NCBI RefSeq assembly: GCF_015350805.1
Contig: NZ_JADKSG010000002.1
Span: 372,001 to 436,000 of the forward strand
DNA: 64,000 nucleotides
Direction: 5' to 3'
Source: Herbiconiux sp. VKM Ac-1786
GTDB taxonomy: Bacteria; Actinomycetota; Actinomycetes; Actinomycetales; Microbacteriaceae
Shown here: positions 10,160 to 21,279 of the stretch, piece by piece
Position numbering within the stretch: position 1 is the first letter of the stretch
Layout: every line of letters begins with the position of its first letter
Notes under the pieces: generated by a model
Database searches by the model: none
Seen by the model: the letters and a program-made list of their open reading frames with translations, nothing else
What the model was told of the DNA's origin: nothing
Made by a program: the position numbers and the translations under genes

Positions 10160-11611
10160 ATGCTCGATCTCACACTGACCGAGATCGCGGAGGCGCTCCA
10201 GGGCGAACTCGTGATCACCGACGCGGCCGCCGACGCCGGGTACTCCCCGGCGACGGTGGTGAACGGCACCGTCGACACCGACTCCCGGCTGATCGGCGAG
10301 GGCGACGTGTTCGTCGCCAAGCGCGGTGAGTTCGACGACGGCCACCGCTTCGTCGGTGCGGCCGTCGAGTCGCGTGCCGCGCTCGTGGTGGTGGAGCACG
10401 CCTTCGCCGACTCCGAGCGTGAGGCCGGCCGGCAGCTGCCCGTCGCCCAGATCGTCGTCGACGACTCGGTGATCGCGCTGGGCCACTTCGCCACCGACGT
10501 CGTGCGGCGGGTACGGGCATCCGGAGACCTGAAGATCGTCGGCATCACGGGGTCGAACGGCAAGACGACCACCAAGAACCTGCTGCGCGCCGTGCTCGAG
10601 CGCGTCGGCGAGACCGTCGCGCCGCGCGACTCGTTCAACAACGAGGTGGGCGCGCCGCTGACCATGCTGAAGCTCACGCCGACCACCCGGTTCCTGGTGG
10701 CTGAGATGGGGGCGAGCGGCAAGGGCGAGATCACCCGGCTGATCCGCATGGCGAAGCCCGACGTCGGCGTGGTGCTCACGGTGGGCCTCGCGCACGCCGG
10801 GGAGTTCGGCGGCATCGAGACCACGCTCGCGACCAAGACCGAGATGGTGATCGACCTCGACGAGAGCGACGTCGCCGTGCTCAACCGCGACGACGCCCGC
10901 GTGGCCGGGATGGCCGGGAAGACTCGCGCCCGCGTGCTCTGGTTCGGCCTCGGCGACGACGCCGGGGTGCGCGCCACCGAGATCGAGGCGAGCGCCTCGG
11001 GCACGACCTTCACCCTGCACCTGCCCGACGGGCAGTCGCGCCCCGTGCGCTTCGCCGTGCTCGGCGAGCACCACGTGATGAACGCCCTCGCGGCGGCATC
11101 CGCGGCGCACGTGCTCGGCGTCGGCATCGACGACATCGTCGCCGCGCTGGAGACCGTGACCCGGGCCGAGCGCTGGCGCATGGAGGTGATGGGCGGCGGA
11201 GACCGCCCCACCGTCATCAACGACGCCTACAACGCGAGCCCCGACTCCATGGCGGCCGCGCTGAAGACCCTCGCCCAGATCGCCGCCCCCGGGCAGCGCA
11301 CGGTCGCCGTGCTGGGCGAGATGAGCGAGCTCGGGCCGTACTCCGTCGAGGAGCACGACCGCATCGGGCGGATGGTCGTGCGGCTGAACATCGGCAAGCT
11401 CTTCGTCGTGGGCGAGGGCGCCCGCGCCATCCACCTCGCCGCCGAGCACGAGGGATCGTGGGGCGGGGAGGCCGTCTTCGCGGCCGACGCCGACGAGGCC
11501 TACGCGCTGATCGCCGCCGAGCTGCGGCCCGACGACCTGGTGCTGGTGAAGTCGTCGAACTCGGCGCGCCTGCGCTTCCTCGGCGACAAGATCGCGGAGG
11601 CGACGACATGA
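10160..11611 (+). CDS. murF: UDP-MurNAc-pentapeptide synthetase MurF
   Basis: 483 residues. Attaches D-Ala-D-Ala to UDP-MurNAc-tripeptide, finishing the soluble precursor. Start [15 protein letters not shown], the usual MurF N-terminus, was chosen over an upstream in-frame ATG inside murE. ATP loop [27 protein letters not shown] and the Mur ligase C-terminal [13 protein letters not shown] block are all present. Four bases separate it from murE, and its stop overlaps the mraY start (ATGA). Confidence 0.97.
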   Translation: MLDLTLTEIAEALQGELVITDAAADAGYSPATVVNGTVDTDSRLIGEGDVFVAKRGEFDDGHRFVGAAVESRAALVVVEHAFADSEREAGRQLPVAQIVVDDSVIALGHFATDVVRRVRASGDLKIVGITGSNGKTTTKNLLRAVLERVGETVAPRDSFNNEVGAPLTMLKLTPTTRFLVAEMGASGKGEITRLIRMAKPDVGVVLTVGLAHAGEFGGIETTLATKTEMVIDLDESDVAVLNRDDARVAGMAGKTRARVLWFGLGDDAGVRATEIEASASGTTFTLHLPDGQSRPVRFAVLGEHHVMNALAAASAAHVLGVGIDDIVAALETVTRAERWRMEVMGGGDRPTVINDAYNASPDSMAAALKTLAQIAAPGQRTVAVLGEMSELGPYSVEEHDRIGRMVVRLNIGKLFVVGEGARAIHLAAEHEGSWGGEAVFAADADEAYALIAAELRPDDLVLVKSSNSARLRFLGDKIAEATT

Positions 11612-12702
11612 TCACCCTTCTCGCCTCGGCCTCGATCTCGCTGGCGTTCTCGCTCTTCCTGACACCGGTGTTCATCCGGCTGTTCAAGCGCTTCGCGTGG
11701 GGCCAATTCATCAACGTCGACACCCCCGACGCCCACCACGTGAAACGCGGCACGCCCACCATGGGCGGCATCGTGATCATCCTCGCGGTGCTCTTCGGCT
11801 ACTTCGTCTCGGCGCTGGCCACCCAGGAGGCGCCGACGATGTCGGGCCTCTTGGTGCTGTTCCTGATGACCGGGCTCGGCATCGTGGGCTTCCTCGACGA
11901 CTTCCTCAAGGTGCACAAGGAACGCAGCCTCGGCCTCACCCCGTGGGCGAAGATCACCGGTCAGGTGATCGTCGGGGTGATCTTCGCGCTGCTCGCGATC
12001 CAGTTCCCGAACACGCAGGGCGAGACCCCGGCCTCGACGCAGATCTCCTTCATCCGCGACCTGCCGTTCGACTTCCTGTCGTGGGGTCTGATCCTCGGCA
12101 CCATCGCCTTCGTCATCTGGATCTGCGTGATGGTGATCGCCACCTCGAACGGAGTGAACCTCACCGACGGCCTCGACGGCCTGGCGCCCGGGTCGAGCAT
12201 CCTGGCCATCGGCTCGTTCATCGTGATCGGCTTCTGGCAGTTCAACCAGTCCTGCGCCAACGCCACGCTCGACCTCGACGTGCTCGACAAGTGCTACGAC
12301 GTGCGCGACCCGCTCGACCTCGCGGTCGTGGCGGCGAGCATCGTCGGCGCCCTGATCGGCTTCCTCTGGTGGAACACCAACCCCGCCAAGATCTTCCTCG
12401 GCGACACCGGCTCGCTCGCCCTCGGCGGCGCGCTGGCGGCTCTCGCCATCCTGTCGCGCACCGAGCTGCTGCTCATCCTGATCGGCGGCATCTTCGTGAT
12501 CGTGGCCGGCCAGGTCGCCGTGCAGCTGACCTACTTCAAGCTCACCAAGGGCAAGCGCATCTGGCGGGCGAGCCCGCTGCACCACCACTTCGAGATGAAG
12601 GGCTGGGCCGAGGTCACCATCGTGGTGCGCTTCTGGATCATCGCCGGCCTCTTCGTCGCCGGCGCCGTGGGGTCGTTCTACCTCGAGTGGCTGTCCCGAT
12701 GA
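11608..12702 (+). CDS. mraY: phospho-N-acetylmuramoyl-pentapeptide transferase MraY
   Basis: 364 residues, about ten membrane helices. Transfers phospho-MurNAc-pentapeptide to undecaprenyl phosphate, making lipid I at the inner face of the membrane. Signature blocks: [21 protein letters not shown] with the catalytic aspartates, [28 protein letters not shown] and the histidine-rich [12 protein letters not shown] loop. Overlaps murF in front and murD behind, both by ATGA. Confidence 0.98.
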   Translation: MITLLASASISLAFSLFLTPVFIRLFKRFAWGQFINVDTPDAHHVKRGTPTMGGIVIILAVLFGYFVSALATQEAPTMSGLLVLFLMTGLGIVGFLDDFLKVHKERSLGLTPWAKITGQVIVGVIFALLAIQFPNTQGETPASTQISFIRDLPFDFLSWGLILGTIAFVIWICVMVIATSNGVNLTDGLDGLAPGSSILAIGSFIVIGFWQFNQSCANATLDLDVLDKCYDVRDPLDLAVVAASIVGALIGFLWWNTNPAKIFLGDTGSLALGGALAALAILSRTELLLILIGGIFVIVAGQVAVQLTYFKLTKGKRIWRASPLHHHFEMKGWAEVTIVVRFWIIAGLFVAGAVGSFYLEWLSR

Positions 12703-14246
12703 GTGCCGAGCGCCTCGAGGGGCTGACCAGCTGGCACGCCGACTGGAGCGGCCTGCGTGTCGCCGTGCTCGGCCTCGGCATGACCGGCTTCTCGGTGGCC
12801 GACACCCTCACCGAGCTCGGCTCCTCGGTGCTCGTCGTCGCCGCGAAGGCGTCGAAGGAGTACTCCGACCTCGTGCCCGTGATCGGCGCCCGGCTCGAGC
12901 TGGCCCCGACGGGCGAGATCCCGGATGCGCTCGTCGAGCACGAACCCGAGCTGGTCGTGGCGTCTCCCGGCTACCACCCCGACGACGCCCTGATCGCGTG
13001 GGCCGAGTCCCGCGGCATCCCGGTCTGGGGCGACGTCGAGCTGGCCTGGCGCCTGCGCGACAAGGTCGTGAACCCGCAGACGGGCCGTCCCGCCGACTGG
13101 ATCGCCGTGACCGGCACCAACGGCAAGACCACCACCGTGCAGCTCACCGCCTCGATGCTGCTGGCCGCCGGGCACCGCGTCGCCCCGTGCGGCAACATCG
13201 GCATCCCGGTGCTCGACGCGATCCGCGACCCCGAGGGCTTCGACGTGCTCGTGGTGGAGCTCTCGAGCTACCAGCTGCACTCCACCTCGAGCATGTCGCC
13301 CTGGGCATCGGTCGTGCTGAACGTCGCCGACGACCACCTCGACTGGCACGGCTCGTTCGAGGCCTACGCCGCCGCCAAGGCGCGGGTCTACTCGAAGACC
13401 CAGGTGGCCTGCGTCTACAACAAGTCCGACGAGCTCACCATGCGCATGGTCGAGGAGGCCGAGGTCGTCGAGGGCGCCCGCGCCATCGGCTTCGGGCTCG
13501 GCGTGCCCGGCCCGAGCGACTTCGGCATCGTCGACGGCATCCTCTGCGACCGCGCCTTCCTCGAGGAGCGCCGCGACTCGGCCCTCGAGATCGCGACCGT
13601 CGACGAGCTCGCCCTCCGCGGACTCGGCGCGCCGCACACCGTCGCCGACGTGCTGGCGGCCGCGGCCCTGGCCCGTAGCTACGGCATCTCGGTCGAGGCC
13701 GTGCGTGCCGCCCTCGCCGGCTTCAGCCTCGACCGTCACCGCATCGAGCACGTGGTGAGCGCCGGGGGAGTGACCTGGGTCGACGACTCCAAGGCCACCA
13801 ACCCGCACGCCGCCGCCGCCTCGATCAAGGCCTACGAGTCGGTGGTCTGGGTGGTCGGCGGGCTGCTGAAGGGCGTCGACATCGACCCGCTCGTGCAGTC
13901 GGCCGTAGGCGAGGGGGGCCAGGGGCGCCGCCGCGTGCGCGCCGCCGTGGTGATCGGCGTCGACCGCAGCGAGGTGCTCGCCTCCATCCGGCGACACGCG
14001 CCGGAGCTTCCGCTGTTCGAGGTCGATCACGCAGAGACTGAGGACGTGATGACCGCGGCGGTCGCCCTGGCGGCCGGTGCGGCTCTGCCCGGAGACGTCG
14101 TGCTGTTGGCCCCGGCCGCGGCATCGATGGACCAGTTCGCAGACTACGCCGACCGCGGTGACCGATTCGCGGAGGCTGTGCGCAAGCACGTGGGAGGTAC
14201 AGACGGTGACCACGACGCCCTCCCGGAGCCTCCCGCGGCCCACTGA
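12699..14246 (+). CDS. murD: UDP-N-acetylmuramoylalanine--D-glutamate ligase MurD
   Basis: 515 residues, slightly longer than the usual 450-490. Adds D-glutamate to UDP-MurNAc with its first amino acid. Rossmann-type N-terminus [21 protein letters not shown] loop [33 protein letters not shown] and C-terminal [14 protein letters not shown]. The extra length includes a Gly/Arg-rich insert ([15 protein letters not shown]) in the C-terminal domain. Starts inside the mraY stop and overlaps ftsW by 41 bases. Confidence 0.97.
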   Translation: MSAERLEGLTSWHADWSGLRVAVLGLGMTGFSVADTLTELGSSVLVVAAKASKEYSDLVPVIGARLELAPTGEIPDALVEHEPELVVASPGYHPDDALIAWAESRGIPVWGDVELAWRLRDKVVNPQTGRPADWIAVTGTNGKTTTVQLTASMLLAAGHRVAPCGNIGIPVLDAIRDPEGFDVLVVELSSYQLHSTSSMSPWASVVLNVADDHLDWHGSFEAYAAAKARVYSKTQVACVYNKSDELTMRMVEEAEVVEGARAIGFGLGVPGPSDFGIVDGILCDRAFLEERRDSALEIATVDELALRGLGAPHTVADVLAAAALARSYGISVEAVRAALAGFSLDRHRIEHVVSAGGVTWVDDSKATNPHAAAASIKAYESVVWVVGGLLKGVDIDPLVQSAVGEGGQGRRRVRAAVVIGVDRSEVLASIRRHAPELPLFEVDHAETEDVMTAAVALAAGAALPGDVVLLAPAAASMDQFADYADRGDRFAEAVRKHVGGTDGDHDALPEPPAAH

Positions 14247-15420
14247 CCGCACCCGTCTCGACGGCGGCCCCCGCTCGGCCCGCATCTCGCTCGGCCAGGT
14301 CTTCACCGCCGAGTCGGGCAACTACTTCCTGCTGCTCGGCACCACGCTGTTCCTGGTGCTGCTGGGCCTCGTGATGGTGCTCTCCTCGAGCTCGATCGAC
14401 TCCTACGTCGGCCGCCAGGGCTTCTTCGGCGTGTTCTGGAAGCAGGGCATGTTCGCCCTGATCGGCATCCCGCTGATGCTCGTCATCTCGCGCCTGCCCA
14501 TCCGCTTTTTCAAGCGCTGGGCATGGGTCGCGATCTTCGTCGCCGTGGGCGTTCAGCTGCTCGTGTTCACCCCGCTCGGCATCGAGGTCGGCGGCAACCT
14601 GAACTGGATCGGCGTCGGCAGCTTCAACTTCCAGCCCTCGGAGCTCGTGAAGCTCGCCCTGGTGATCTGGATGGGGTCGATCCTGACGAAGAAGGAGCCG
14701 CTGCTCGGGCAGCTCGGCCACGTCGTCATCCCCATCCTCCCGGTGGCGGGCGGCGCCATCCTGCTCGTGCTCCTCGGCGGCGACCTCGGCACCGTGATGA
14801 TCATGGCCGGCCTCGTGTTCGGTGCGCTGTTCTACGCCGGCATCAAGCTCAGGATGCTCTTCCTCCCCGTCATCGCGGGAGCCCTCATCGCCGTGGTCGT
14901 CGCCTTCTCGAGCGAGAGCCGCACCACGCGCATCATGGCGTTCTTCACCGGCAGCGGAGCCGACTACGAGGGCACCGACTGGCAGGCCCAGCACGGCCTC
15001 TGGGCACTCGCGAGCGGCGGCGTCTTCGGCGTGGGTCTCGGCAACTCCCGCGCCAAGTGGTCGTGGCTGCCGGCCGCCGACAACGACTACATCTTCGCCA
15101 TCATCGGCGAGGAGCTCGGGCTGATCGGCGCAGTCGTCGTGCTGCTGCTGTTCATCGCGCTGGCCGTCGCGTTCGTGCGCATCATCCGCTCGTCCACCGA
15201 CATGTTCTCGCGGGTGGCCACCGGCGCCGTGATGGTGTGGCTGATCGGCCAGGCCTTCGTGAACATCGCCGTGGTGCTGGGTGTGCTGCCCGTGCTCGGC
15301 GTGCCACTGCCGCTGATCTCGTCGGGCGGGTCGGCGCTGCTCACCACGCTCGCCGCCATCGGCATCGTGCTGGCGATCGCGCGCGAGAACTCGCAGAACG
15401 AGCAGGCGGCCGCCCGATGA
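14206..15420 (+). CDS. ftsW: septal peptidoglycan glycosyltransferase FtsW (SEDS family)
   Basis: 404 residues, ten predicted membrane helices. Polymerises lipid II at the septum in complex with FtsI. SEDS motifs include LVMVLSSSSIDSY, NWIGVGSFNFQPSELVKLALV, GGDLGTVMIM, WQAQHGLWALASGGVFGVGLGNS and GVLPVLGVPLPLISSGGSAL. GTG start ([12 protein letters not shown]) chosen because GGGAGG lies at proper distance; upstream in-frame codons fall deep inside murD. Ends in an ATGA overlap with murG. Confidence 0.96.
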   Translation: MTTTPSRSLPRPTDRTRLDGGPRSARISLGQVFTAESGNYFLLLGTTLFLVLLGLVMVLSSSSIDSYVGRQGFFGVFWKQGMFALIGIPLMLVISRLPIRFFKRWAWVAIFVAVGVQLLVFTPLGIEVGGNLNWIGVGSFNFQPSELVKLALVIWMGSILTKKEPLLGQLGHVVIPILPVAGGAILLVLLGGDLGTVMIMAGLVFGALFYAGIKLRMLFLPVIAGALIAVVVAFSSESRTTRIMAFFTGSGADYEGTDWQAQHGLWALASGGVFGVGLGNSRAKWSWLPAADNDYIFAIIGEELGLIGAVVVLLLFIALAVAFVRIIRSSTDMFSRVATGAVMVWLIGQAFVNIAVVLGVLPVLGVPLPLISSGGSALLTTLAAIGIVLAIARENSQNEQAAAR

Positions 15421-16520
15421 CGACGTACCTCCTCGCCGGGGGCGGCACCGCGGGCCACGTGAACCCGCTGCTGGCCACGGCCGACGAACTGCGCCGTCGC
15501 GAGCCCGACGCGACCGTGCTCGTGCTCGGCACCGCCGAGGGCCTCGAGGCCCGGCTCGTGCCCGAGCGCGGCTACGAGCTGCTCACCATCCCGAAGCTCC
15601 CGTTCCCGCGCCGGCCGAACGGGGCCGCCCTGCGGTTCCCGGATGCCCTGCGCCGCACGATCGCCCAGGTCGCCGCGCTCATCCGCTCGCGCGGTGTCGA
15701 CGCGGTGGTCGGCTTCGGCGGTTACGCCTCGGCGCCGGGGTACCTCGGAGCGCGCCGCGCCCGGGTGCCGTTCGTCATCCACGAGGGCAATGCCAAGCCG
15801 GGGCTCGCCAACGTGCTCGGCGCGCGCTTCAGCCCCTGGGTGGGCGTCAGCTTCGCCGCAACGCGCCTGCCGAACGCGACCTTGACCGGCATGCCGCTCC
15901 GGCGCGAGGTGACCGCCCTGGCCGACCCCGTCGCCCGCGACGCCGCGCGCGCGGAGGCGGCCGCGGCCTTCGGGCTCGACCCCGCCCGGCCGACGCTCCT
16001 GGTCACCGGCGGATCGCTCGGCGCCCGCCGCATCAACGCCACCGTCGTGGCCTCGGCACCCGCCCTGGTGGGAGCCGGCTGGAACGTGCTGCACATCGCG
16101 GGGAACCAGGCCGAGGTCGCCGACCCGGGCCTGCCCGGCTACACCTTCCTCAGCTACTGCGACCGCATGGACCTCGCACTGGCCGCCGCCGACCTCGCGG
16201 TGTCGCGGGCCGGCGGATCGACCGTCTCGGAGCTCGCCGTCGTCGGGGTCCCCTCGATCCTCGTGCCCTACGCCGTCGGCAACGGCGAGCAGCGCTTCAA
16301 CGCGCTCGACCTCGTGAACGCGGGCGGGGCGACGATCGTGCCCGACGCGGAGTTCCTCCCGGCCCGGGTCGCGTCGGAACTGGTGCCGCTGCTCGGCGAT
16401 CGTCCGCGCATCGACGCGATGGCGGCCGCCGCGCGCTCGGTCGGCATCCCCGACGCGGCCGAGCGGGTCGCCGACCTCGTCGCGCGCGCACGGGCTCGTG
16501 ACGGGGGCGGGCGCCGGTGA
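15417..16520 (+). CDS. murG: lipid II synthase MurG (UDP-GlcNAc transferase)
   Basis: 367 residues, GT28 family. Adds GlcNAc from UDP-GlcNAc to lipid I on the inner membrane face. N-terminal glycine-rich loop [43 protein letters not shown], then the sugar-nucleotide domain with [46 protein letters not shown]. Standard length. Overlaps ftsW by ATGA; a gap of 85 bases leads to murC. Confidence 0.97.
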   Translation: MTTYLLAGGGTAGHVNPLLATADELRRREPDATVLVLGTAEGLEARLVPERGYELLTIPKLPFPRRPNGAALRFPDALRRTIAQVAALIRSRGVDAVVGFGGYASAPGYLGARRARVPFVIHEGNAKPGLANVLGARFSPWVGVSFAATRLPNATLTGMPLRREVTALADPVARDAARAEAAAAFGLDPARPTLLVTGGSLGARRINATVVASAPALVGAGWNVLHIAGNQAEVADPGLPGYTFLSYCDRMDLALAAADLAVSRAGGSTVSELAVVGVPSILVPYAVGNGEQRFNALDLVNAGGATIVPDAEFLPARVASELVPLLGDRPRIDAMAAAARSVGIPDAAERVADLVARARARDGGGRR

Positions 16521-16605
16521 GCGTAACGTTGTGTCGGATGTCCGGCAGCACCGAGCATCCGAGAACCCCGCCCCACCGAGCCCCGATCAGAAAGGGCATG
16601 AACCC

Positions 16606-18021
16606 GTGATCAAGCCCGACCTCAGCCTGACCATCCCCGAGACGCTCGGCGCCGTGCACTTCGTGGGCATCGGCGGCGCGGGCATGAGCGGCATCGCCCG
16701 GCTGTTCCAGGCCGCCGGCCTGACCGTCACCGGGTCCGACCGCAGCGACTCCAAGACCGCGGCCAAGCTGCGCGCGCTCGGCATCCCCGTGGCCGTCGGG
16801 CACGACGCGGCGAACGTGGGCGACGCGGACACCCTGGTCGTGACCAGCGCGCTCTGGCCCGACAACCCCGAGTACCTCGCCGCAAAGGAGCGCGGCCTCA
16901 CCGTGCTGCACCGCTCGCAGGCGCTCGCCTGGCTGACCAACCGCAAGCGCCTCGTCGCCGTCGCGGGTGCGCACGGCAAGACCACCTCGACGGGCATGAT
17001 CGTCACCGGCCTCCTCGGCCTCGACGCCGACCCGAGCTTCGTCAACGGCGGGGTCATCTCCGAGCTCGGCACCAGCTCGGCCTTCGGCGACGGCGAGCTG
17101 TTCGTCGTCGAGGCCGACGAGAGCGACGGCTCGTTCCTGCTCTACGACACGGCGGTCGCGCTGATCACCAACGTCGACCCCGACCACCTCGACCACTACG
17201 GCTCGGTTGAGGCCGTCGAGGACGCCTTCGTCACCTTCGCCGACGCCGCCTCCGAGCTCGTCGTCATCTCCTCCGACGACGCCGGCGCCCTGCGGGTGAA
17301 GGAGCGGCTCGCGCACCAGCGCGTGCTGAGCTTCGGCGAGGCCGCCGACGCCGACCTGCGGGTGCACTCCATCGAGACCGATGGGCCCGTGCGCTTCACC
17401 CTCGACTACGAGGGCGTCAGCTACCCGGCCGGCCTGCGGGTGCCCGGCCACCACAACGCCATCAACGCGGCCGGCGCGGTCGCGGTGCTGGTGGGTCTCG
17501 GCTTCGCTCCGGATGCGGCCATCGCCGCGGTGGGCGCGTTCGGCGGCACCGGCCGGCGGTTCGAGCTGCACGGCACCGTCGGCGGCGTCAGCGTCTACGA
17601 CGACTACGCCCACCACCCGACCGAGGTCGACGCGGCGCTCACCGCCGCCCGCACCGTCGTGGGCGAGGGCCGGATCATCGCCGTGCACCAGCCGCACCTG
17701 TACAGCCGCACGAAGCTGATGGCGGGGGAGTTCGCCGAGACGCTCGAGCGCACCGCCGACTACACGATCGTGCTCGAGGTCTGCGGGGCCCGGGAGGACC
17801 CGATCCCCGGCGTCACCGGCGAGCTCGTCTCCTCGCGCTTCGACGACGCCTCGAAGGTCGCCTACGTCGACGACTGGCAGCGCGCCGCCGAGCACCTCGC
17901 CGCCGTCGCCCAGCCGGGCGACTTCGTCGTCACGCTCGGCTGCGGCGACGTCAACCTGATCGTGCCGCAGCTGCTGGAGCAGCTGGAGTCCCGCTCGGTC
18001 GCGGGCGTCGCCGGGGAGTGA
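16606..18021 (+). CDS. murC: UDP-N-acetylmuramate--amino acid ligase MurC
   Basis: 471 residues from GTG ([29 protein letters not shown]). Attaches the first peptide residue to UDP-MurNAc. ATP loop [12 protein letters not shown]-like ([14 protein letters not shown]), [20 protein letters not shown] and [10 protein letters not shown] are diagnostic. Frame is open upstream, but AAAGGG and alignment of the [13 protein letters not shown] block favour this start. In many Microbacteriaceae the first peptide residue is glycine rather than L-alanine; selectivity cannot be read from the sequence. Stop overlaps the ftsQ start (GTGA). Confidence 0.96.
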   Translation: MIKPDLSLTIPETLGAVHFVGIGGAGMSGIARLFQAAGLTVTGSDRSDSKTAAKLRALGIPVAVGHDAANVGDADTLVVTSALWPDNPEYLAAKERGLTVLHRSQALAWLTNRKRLVAVAGAHGKTTSTGMIVTGLLGLDADPSFVNGGVISELGTSSAFGDGELFVVEADESDGSFLLYDTAVALITNVDPDHLDHYGSVEAVEDAFVTFADAASELVVISSDDAGALRVKERLAHQRVLSFGEAADADLRVHSIETDGPVRFTLDYEGVSYPAGLRVPGHHNAINAAGAVAVLVGLGFAPDAAIAAVGAFGGTGRRFELHGTVGGVSVYDDYAHHPTEVDAALTAARTVVGEGRIIAVHQPHLYSRTKLMAGEFAETLERTADYTIVLEVCGAREDPIPGVTGELVSSRFDDASKVAYVDDWQRAAEHLAAVAQPGDFVVTLGCGDVNLIVPQLLEQLESRSVAGVAGE

Positions 18022-19118
18022 AGCGGCCTCCGGGCATCACCCCGCCCCCTCCACCGCCGCCGTCGGCCGCCGAACCGCCGGCGGAGCGGCCGAAGCGGGC
18101 GCCGCGCGCGCCGCGGGCCACCCCGGCGGTGCGCCCCGCAGCGCCGTCGCGCTCCGCGGGCCCGTCGCGGGATCAGGACGCCACCCAGCCGATCGAGCCT
18201 CTCGACCGGGGCCGCCCGGTCGACCCCTCGCGGCCGGTCGATCTCACCGGAGCCCTCGGGCGCACCCGCAGTGTGACGCTGCCGGCGGAGAGCACCGCAC
18301 CCCGGAAGCCCGACAGCCCGCCGGCCGCCGGGCGGAAGCGCACGGCCGGGCCCGACGCGAAGCGGGAGCTGCGCAAGGCCACGGCCGCCCGGCGTCGCTT
18401 CGAGCGCTCGGAGGCCCGCCGCTTCACGCAGCGCTCCCGGCGCCGGCGGATCACCTGGATGATCGTGGGCGGCACCCTCGCCGGTCTCGTGCTCGTGGTG
18501 CTGCTGACGGCCTACTCGCCGCTGCTCGCCGTGCGCCAGCTCGCCGTCGAGGGCACCACCCGGCTCGACCCCGCCACTGTGAGCTCGGCCCTCGACGACC
18601 AGCTCGGCAAGCCGCTCGCCCTGGTCGACTACGGCGCGATCGAGCGCGACCTCGCGGGCTTCCCCTACATCGAGTCGTACTCGGTGGAGGCCCGCCCGCC
18701 GGACACCCTCGCCGTGCGCATCGTCGAGCGCCGGCCCGTCGCCCTGCTGCAGACCGCCACCGGTTTCGACCTGATCGACGCGGCCGGCGTCGTCGTGCAG
18801 CAGTCGGGGGAGCGGATCCCCGGCTTCCCCGTGCTCGACCTCACCGGCACCGAGATCGGAAGTCCCGGGTTCCAGGCGGCCGCCGCCGTGCTGATGTCGC
18901 TGCCCGACACCCTGCTCGCGCAGGTCGACCGGATCAGCGGCACCACACCCGACAGCGTGACGATGGTCTTCGCGGGAGCCGGGCAGCGGGTCGTCTGGGG
19001 AGACGCGGACGAGAGCGAGCTGAAGGCCCAGATCCTGCAGAAGCTGATCGCGACCCAGGACCCGTCGCTGCCGGTGGAGTACGACGTGTCGAGCCCGCAG
19101 AGCCCGGTCATCCGCTGA
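18018..19118 (+). CDS. ftsQ: cell division protein FtsQ/DivIB
   Basis: 366 residues. A long basic, proline-rich cytoplasmic N-terminus (about 145 residues), one membrane helix ([20 protein letters not shown]), the POTRA domain ([24 protein letters not shown]...) and the FtsQ beta domain ([26 protein letters not shown]). Organises the FtsL/FtsB part of the divisome at the outer side of the membrane. Starts with GTG inside the murC stop. Followed by 159 bases that probably hold an ftsZ promoter. Confidence 0.95.
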   Translation: MKRPPGITPPPPPPPSAAEPPAERPKRAPRAPRATPAVRPAAPSRSAGPSRDQDATQPIEPLDRGRPVDPSRPVDLTGALGRTRSVTLPAESTAPRKPDSPPAAGRKRTAGPDAKRELRKATAARRRFERSEARRFTQRSRRRRITWMIVGGTLAGLVLVVLLTAYSPLLAVRQLAVEGTTRLDPATVSSALDDQLGKPLALVDYGAIERDLAGFPYIESYSVEARPPDTLAVRIVERRPVALLQTATGFDLIDAAGVVVQQSGERIPGFPVLDLTGTEIGSPGFQAAAAVLMSLPDTLLAQVDRISGTTPDSVTMVFAGAGQRVVWGDADESELKAQILQKLIATQDPSLPVEYDVSSPQSPVIR

Positions 19119-19210
19119 GACGCGGCCGCGTCAGCCGGATCCGCACGATCCGATCGCGACACGCGGTGGGATTCGCGGCCGTGGGGAGCATCCTCCCGTA
19201 GCGTCGTCGT

Positions 19211-19260
19211 AGGAAATACATACTCGGAATAACTTTAACTTTCAAGTCGAACTTTAAGGT
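19211..19260 (+). promoter_or_regulatory. AT-rich island upstream of ftsZ with AACTTTAA repeats
   Basis: In a region otherwise above 65% GC this stretch is strongly AT-rich. It contains AACTTTAA at 19231-19238 and again at 19250-19257 (19-bp period) and a possible -10 at TACATACT (about 19217-19224). It lies 20-65 bases upstream of ftsZ, in the only sizeable gap between ftsI and sepF, so it is the likely site of a dedicated ftsZ promoter or operator. No certain -35 is visible. Confidence 0.5.
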
Positions 19261-19277
19261 TCCAGCGGAGGCCGGAC

Positions 19278-20501
19278 GTGACTTCAAACCAGAACTACCT
19301 CGCCGTGATCAAGGTCGTCGGTATCGGCGGAGGCGGCGTCAACGCCGTGAACCGCATGATCGAGCTCGGTCTCCGCGGAGTCGAGTTCATCGCCATCAAC
19401 ACGGATGCGCAGGCGCTCCTGATGAGCGACGCCGACGTCAAGCTCGACGTCGGCCGCGAGATCACCCGTGGCCTCGGTGCCGGTGCCGACCCGGAGGTCG
19501 GCCGCCGTGCGGCGGAGGACCACGCGGAGGAGATCGAGGAAGCCCTCGCGGGCGCCGACATGGTCTTCGTAACCGCCGGCGAGGGCGGCGGCACGGGAAC
19601 CGGCGGCGCGCCCGTCGTGGCCCGCATCGCCAAGTCGATCGGCGCGCTGACCATCGGTGTCGTCACGAAGCCCTTCGGCTTCGAGGGCAAGCGCCGCGCG
19701 GCCCAGGCCGAGGACGGAGTCGCCACGCTGAAGAACGAGGTCGACACCCTCATCGTCGTGCCGAACGACCGCCTGCTGGAGATCAGCGACCGCGGCATCA
19801 GCATGCTCGAGGCCTTCTCGACCGCCGACCAGGTGCTGCTCGCCGGTGTGCAGGGCATCACCGACCTGATCACCACCCCCGGCCTCATCAACCTCGACTT
19901 CGCCGACGTCAAGTCGGTCATGCAGGGCGCGGGCTCCGCACTCATGGGCATCGGCTCGTCGAGGGGAGCCGACCGCGCCATCAAGGCCGCCGAGCTCGCC
20001 GTGGCGTCGCCGCTGCTCGAGGCGTCGATCGACGGCGCGCACGGCGTGCTGCTGTCGATCCAGGGCGGGTCGAACCTCGGAATCTTCGAGATCAACGACG
20101 CCGCGAAGCTCGTGCAGGACGCGGTGCACCCCGAGGCGAACATCATCTTCGGTGCGGTCATCGACGACACCCTCGGCGACGAGGTGCGCGTCACCGTCAT
20201 CGCCGCCGGCTTCGACGGCGGGGAGCCGAACGCCAACACCCCGGCGGTCGAGTCGCGCCGCGGCAGCTTCGTCGGCAACGCCGAGGAGGTCGACCCGTTC
20301 GGCCGAGGCGGCGGCGCGGCCGCGACCCTGCGCCGCGACCAGCGCGCCGAGCCCGCCGAGGAGGCGCCCGCCGCCGCCCCCGCTCCGGCGCAGCACTGGT
20401 CGACCCCGTCGGCCGACCTCGGCCTCACCGGTGCCGTGGCGCTCGACCCGGCCTCCGAGGACGACGACGCCGACCTGGACGTCCCGGATTTCCTCAAGTG
20501 A
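19278..20501 (+). CDS. ftsZ: cell division GTPase FtsZ
   Basis: 407 residues from GTG with AGCGGAGG upstream. Tubulin-like GTPase forming the Z ring. GTP-binding start [15 protein letters not shown], tubulin signature [17 protein letters not shown]7 loop with [11 protein letters not shown]. The C-terminal linker is Ala/Pro-rich and ends in the short conserved tail [13 protein letters not shown] that binds SepF in Actinobacteria. Its stop is the first of a series of GTGA overlaps (see the repeat at 20490-20554). Confidence 0.99.
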   Translation: MTSNQNYLAVIKVVGIGGGGVNAVNRMIELGLRGVEFIAINTDAQALLMSDADVKLDVGREITRGLGAGADPEVGRRAAEDHAEEIEEALAGADMVFVTAGEGGGTGTGGAPVVARIAKSIGALTIGVVTKPFGFEGKRRAAQAEDGVATLKNEVDTLIVVPNDRLLEISDRGISMLEAFSTADQVLLAGVQGITDLITTPGLINLDFADVKSVMQGAGSALMGIGSSRGADRAIKAAELAVASPLLEASIDGAHGVLLSIQGGSNLGIFEINDAAKLVQDAVHPEANIIFGAVIDDTLGDEVRVTVIAAGFDGGEPNANTPAVESRRGSFVGNAEEVDPFGRGGGAAATLRRDQRAEPAEEAPAAAPAPAQHWSTPSADLGLTGAVALDPASEDDDADLDVPDFLK

Positions 20502-20554
20502 CCGGCTTCCTCAAGTGACCGGGTTCCTCAAGTGACCGACGTCCTCCAGTAGTG
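20490..20554 (+). repeat. 17-bp tandem repeat forming overlapping six-codon micro-cistrons between ftsZ and yggS
   Basis: Three copies of TTCCTCAAGTGACCGGN (20490-20506, 20507-20523, 20524-20540) and a degenerate fourth (20541-20559). The first encodes the end of FtsZ (FLK stop). Each copy holds GTGA, so the ftsZ stop overlaps a GTG opening VTGFLK-stop; that stop overlaps a GTG for a second VTGFLK-stop; that overlaps a GTG for VTDVLQ-stop; and that TAG (20550-20552) shares its G with the GTG of yggS. Every step shifts frame by one, as 17 = 18 - 1. The layout allows a terminating ribosome to restart four times in a row. Confidence 0.85.
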
Positions 20555-21238
20555 ACCGAGCCCACTCCCGCGGAGCGGGTCGAGCGCGTCGAATCCGAGA
20601 TCTCGGAGGCGGCGCGCTCCGCCGGTCGTACCCGCGACGAGCTGACCCTCATCGCGGTCACGAAGTTCCACCCCGCCTCGCTCGTGCGCGAGCTGCACGC
20701 CGCCGGGCTCCGCGACTTCGGCGAGAACCGCCACCAGGAAGCGCGCGAGAAGGCCGTGGAGCTCGCCGACCTCGGACTCGCCTGGCACTTCGTCGGCCAG
20801 CTGCAGACCAAGAAGGCGCGCCAGGCCCGCGAGTACGCCACCGTGCTGCACTCGCTCGACCGCGAGGCGCTCGTCGACGCCCTGGCCGTGCCCGCCGAGG
20901 GCGGCGGGCCACTGGACGCGTTCCTCCAGGTCAATCTCACCGACGACCCCGAGCGCGGGGGAGTGCGGCCCGACGAGGCGGAGGCCCTCGCCGAGCGGGT
21001 GGCCCGGGCATCCGGTCTTCGCCTTCTCGGCGTGATGGCGGTCGCCCCCCTCGACGAGGAGCCGCGCGCCGCCTTCGCCCGGCTCCGGGCCGTCGGCGAC
21101 CGGGTGCGCACGGTCGTGCCCGAGGCGCGCTGGATGTCGGCCGGCATGTCGAACGACTTCGCCGAGGCGATCGCCGAGGGCGCGACACACCTGCGGATCG
21201 GGACGGCAATCACCGGAAATCGCCCGCCCCGCGATTAA
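20552..21238 (+). CDS. yggS: YggS family pyridoxal-phosphate homeostasis protein
   Basis: 228 residues. Alanine racemase-like TIM barrel that binds PLP without known catalysis and keeps PLP and amino-acid pools balanced. [32 protein letters not shown] holds the PLP lysine and FGENR motif; [27 protein letters not shown] and [30 protein letters not shown] are typical. GTG start in the fourth unit of a 17-bp repeat after ftsZ. In most Actinobacteria pgeF (yfiH) stands between ftsZ and this gene; it is missing. Confidence 0.95.
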   Translation: MTEPTPAERVERVESEISEAARSAGRTRDELTLIAVTKFHPASLVRELHAAGLRDFGENRHQEAREKAVELADLGLAWHFVGQLQTKKARQAREYATVLHSLDREALVDALAVPAEGGGPLDAFLQVNLTDDPERGGVRPDEAEALAERVARASGLRLLGVMAVAPLDEEPRAAFARLRAVGDRVRTVVPEARWMSAGMSNDFAEAIAEGATHLRIGTAITGNRPPRD

Positions 21239-21279
21239 TCTCGGGGGTAGGAAGAACACGCACCCAACCGGAGGTTCCG

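Noticed and set aside
7102-11220. A 1372-codon open frame on the minus strand across ftsI, murE and murF
   Set aside because: It is antisense to genes with full family motifs; at this GC content and codon bias antisense frames stay open by default, and the translated sequence is Arg/His/Gly-rich without domains.
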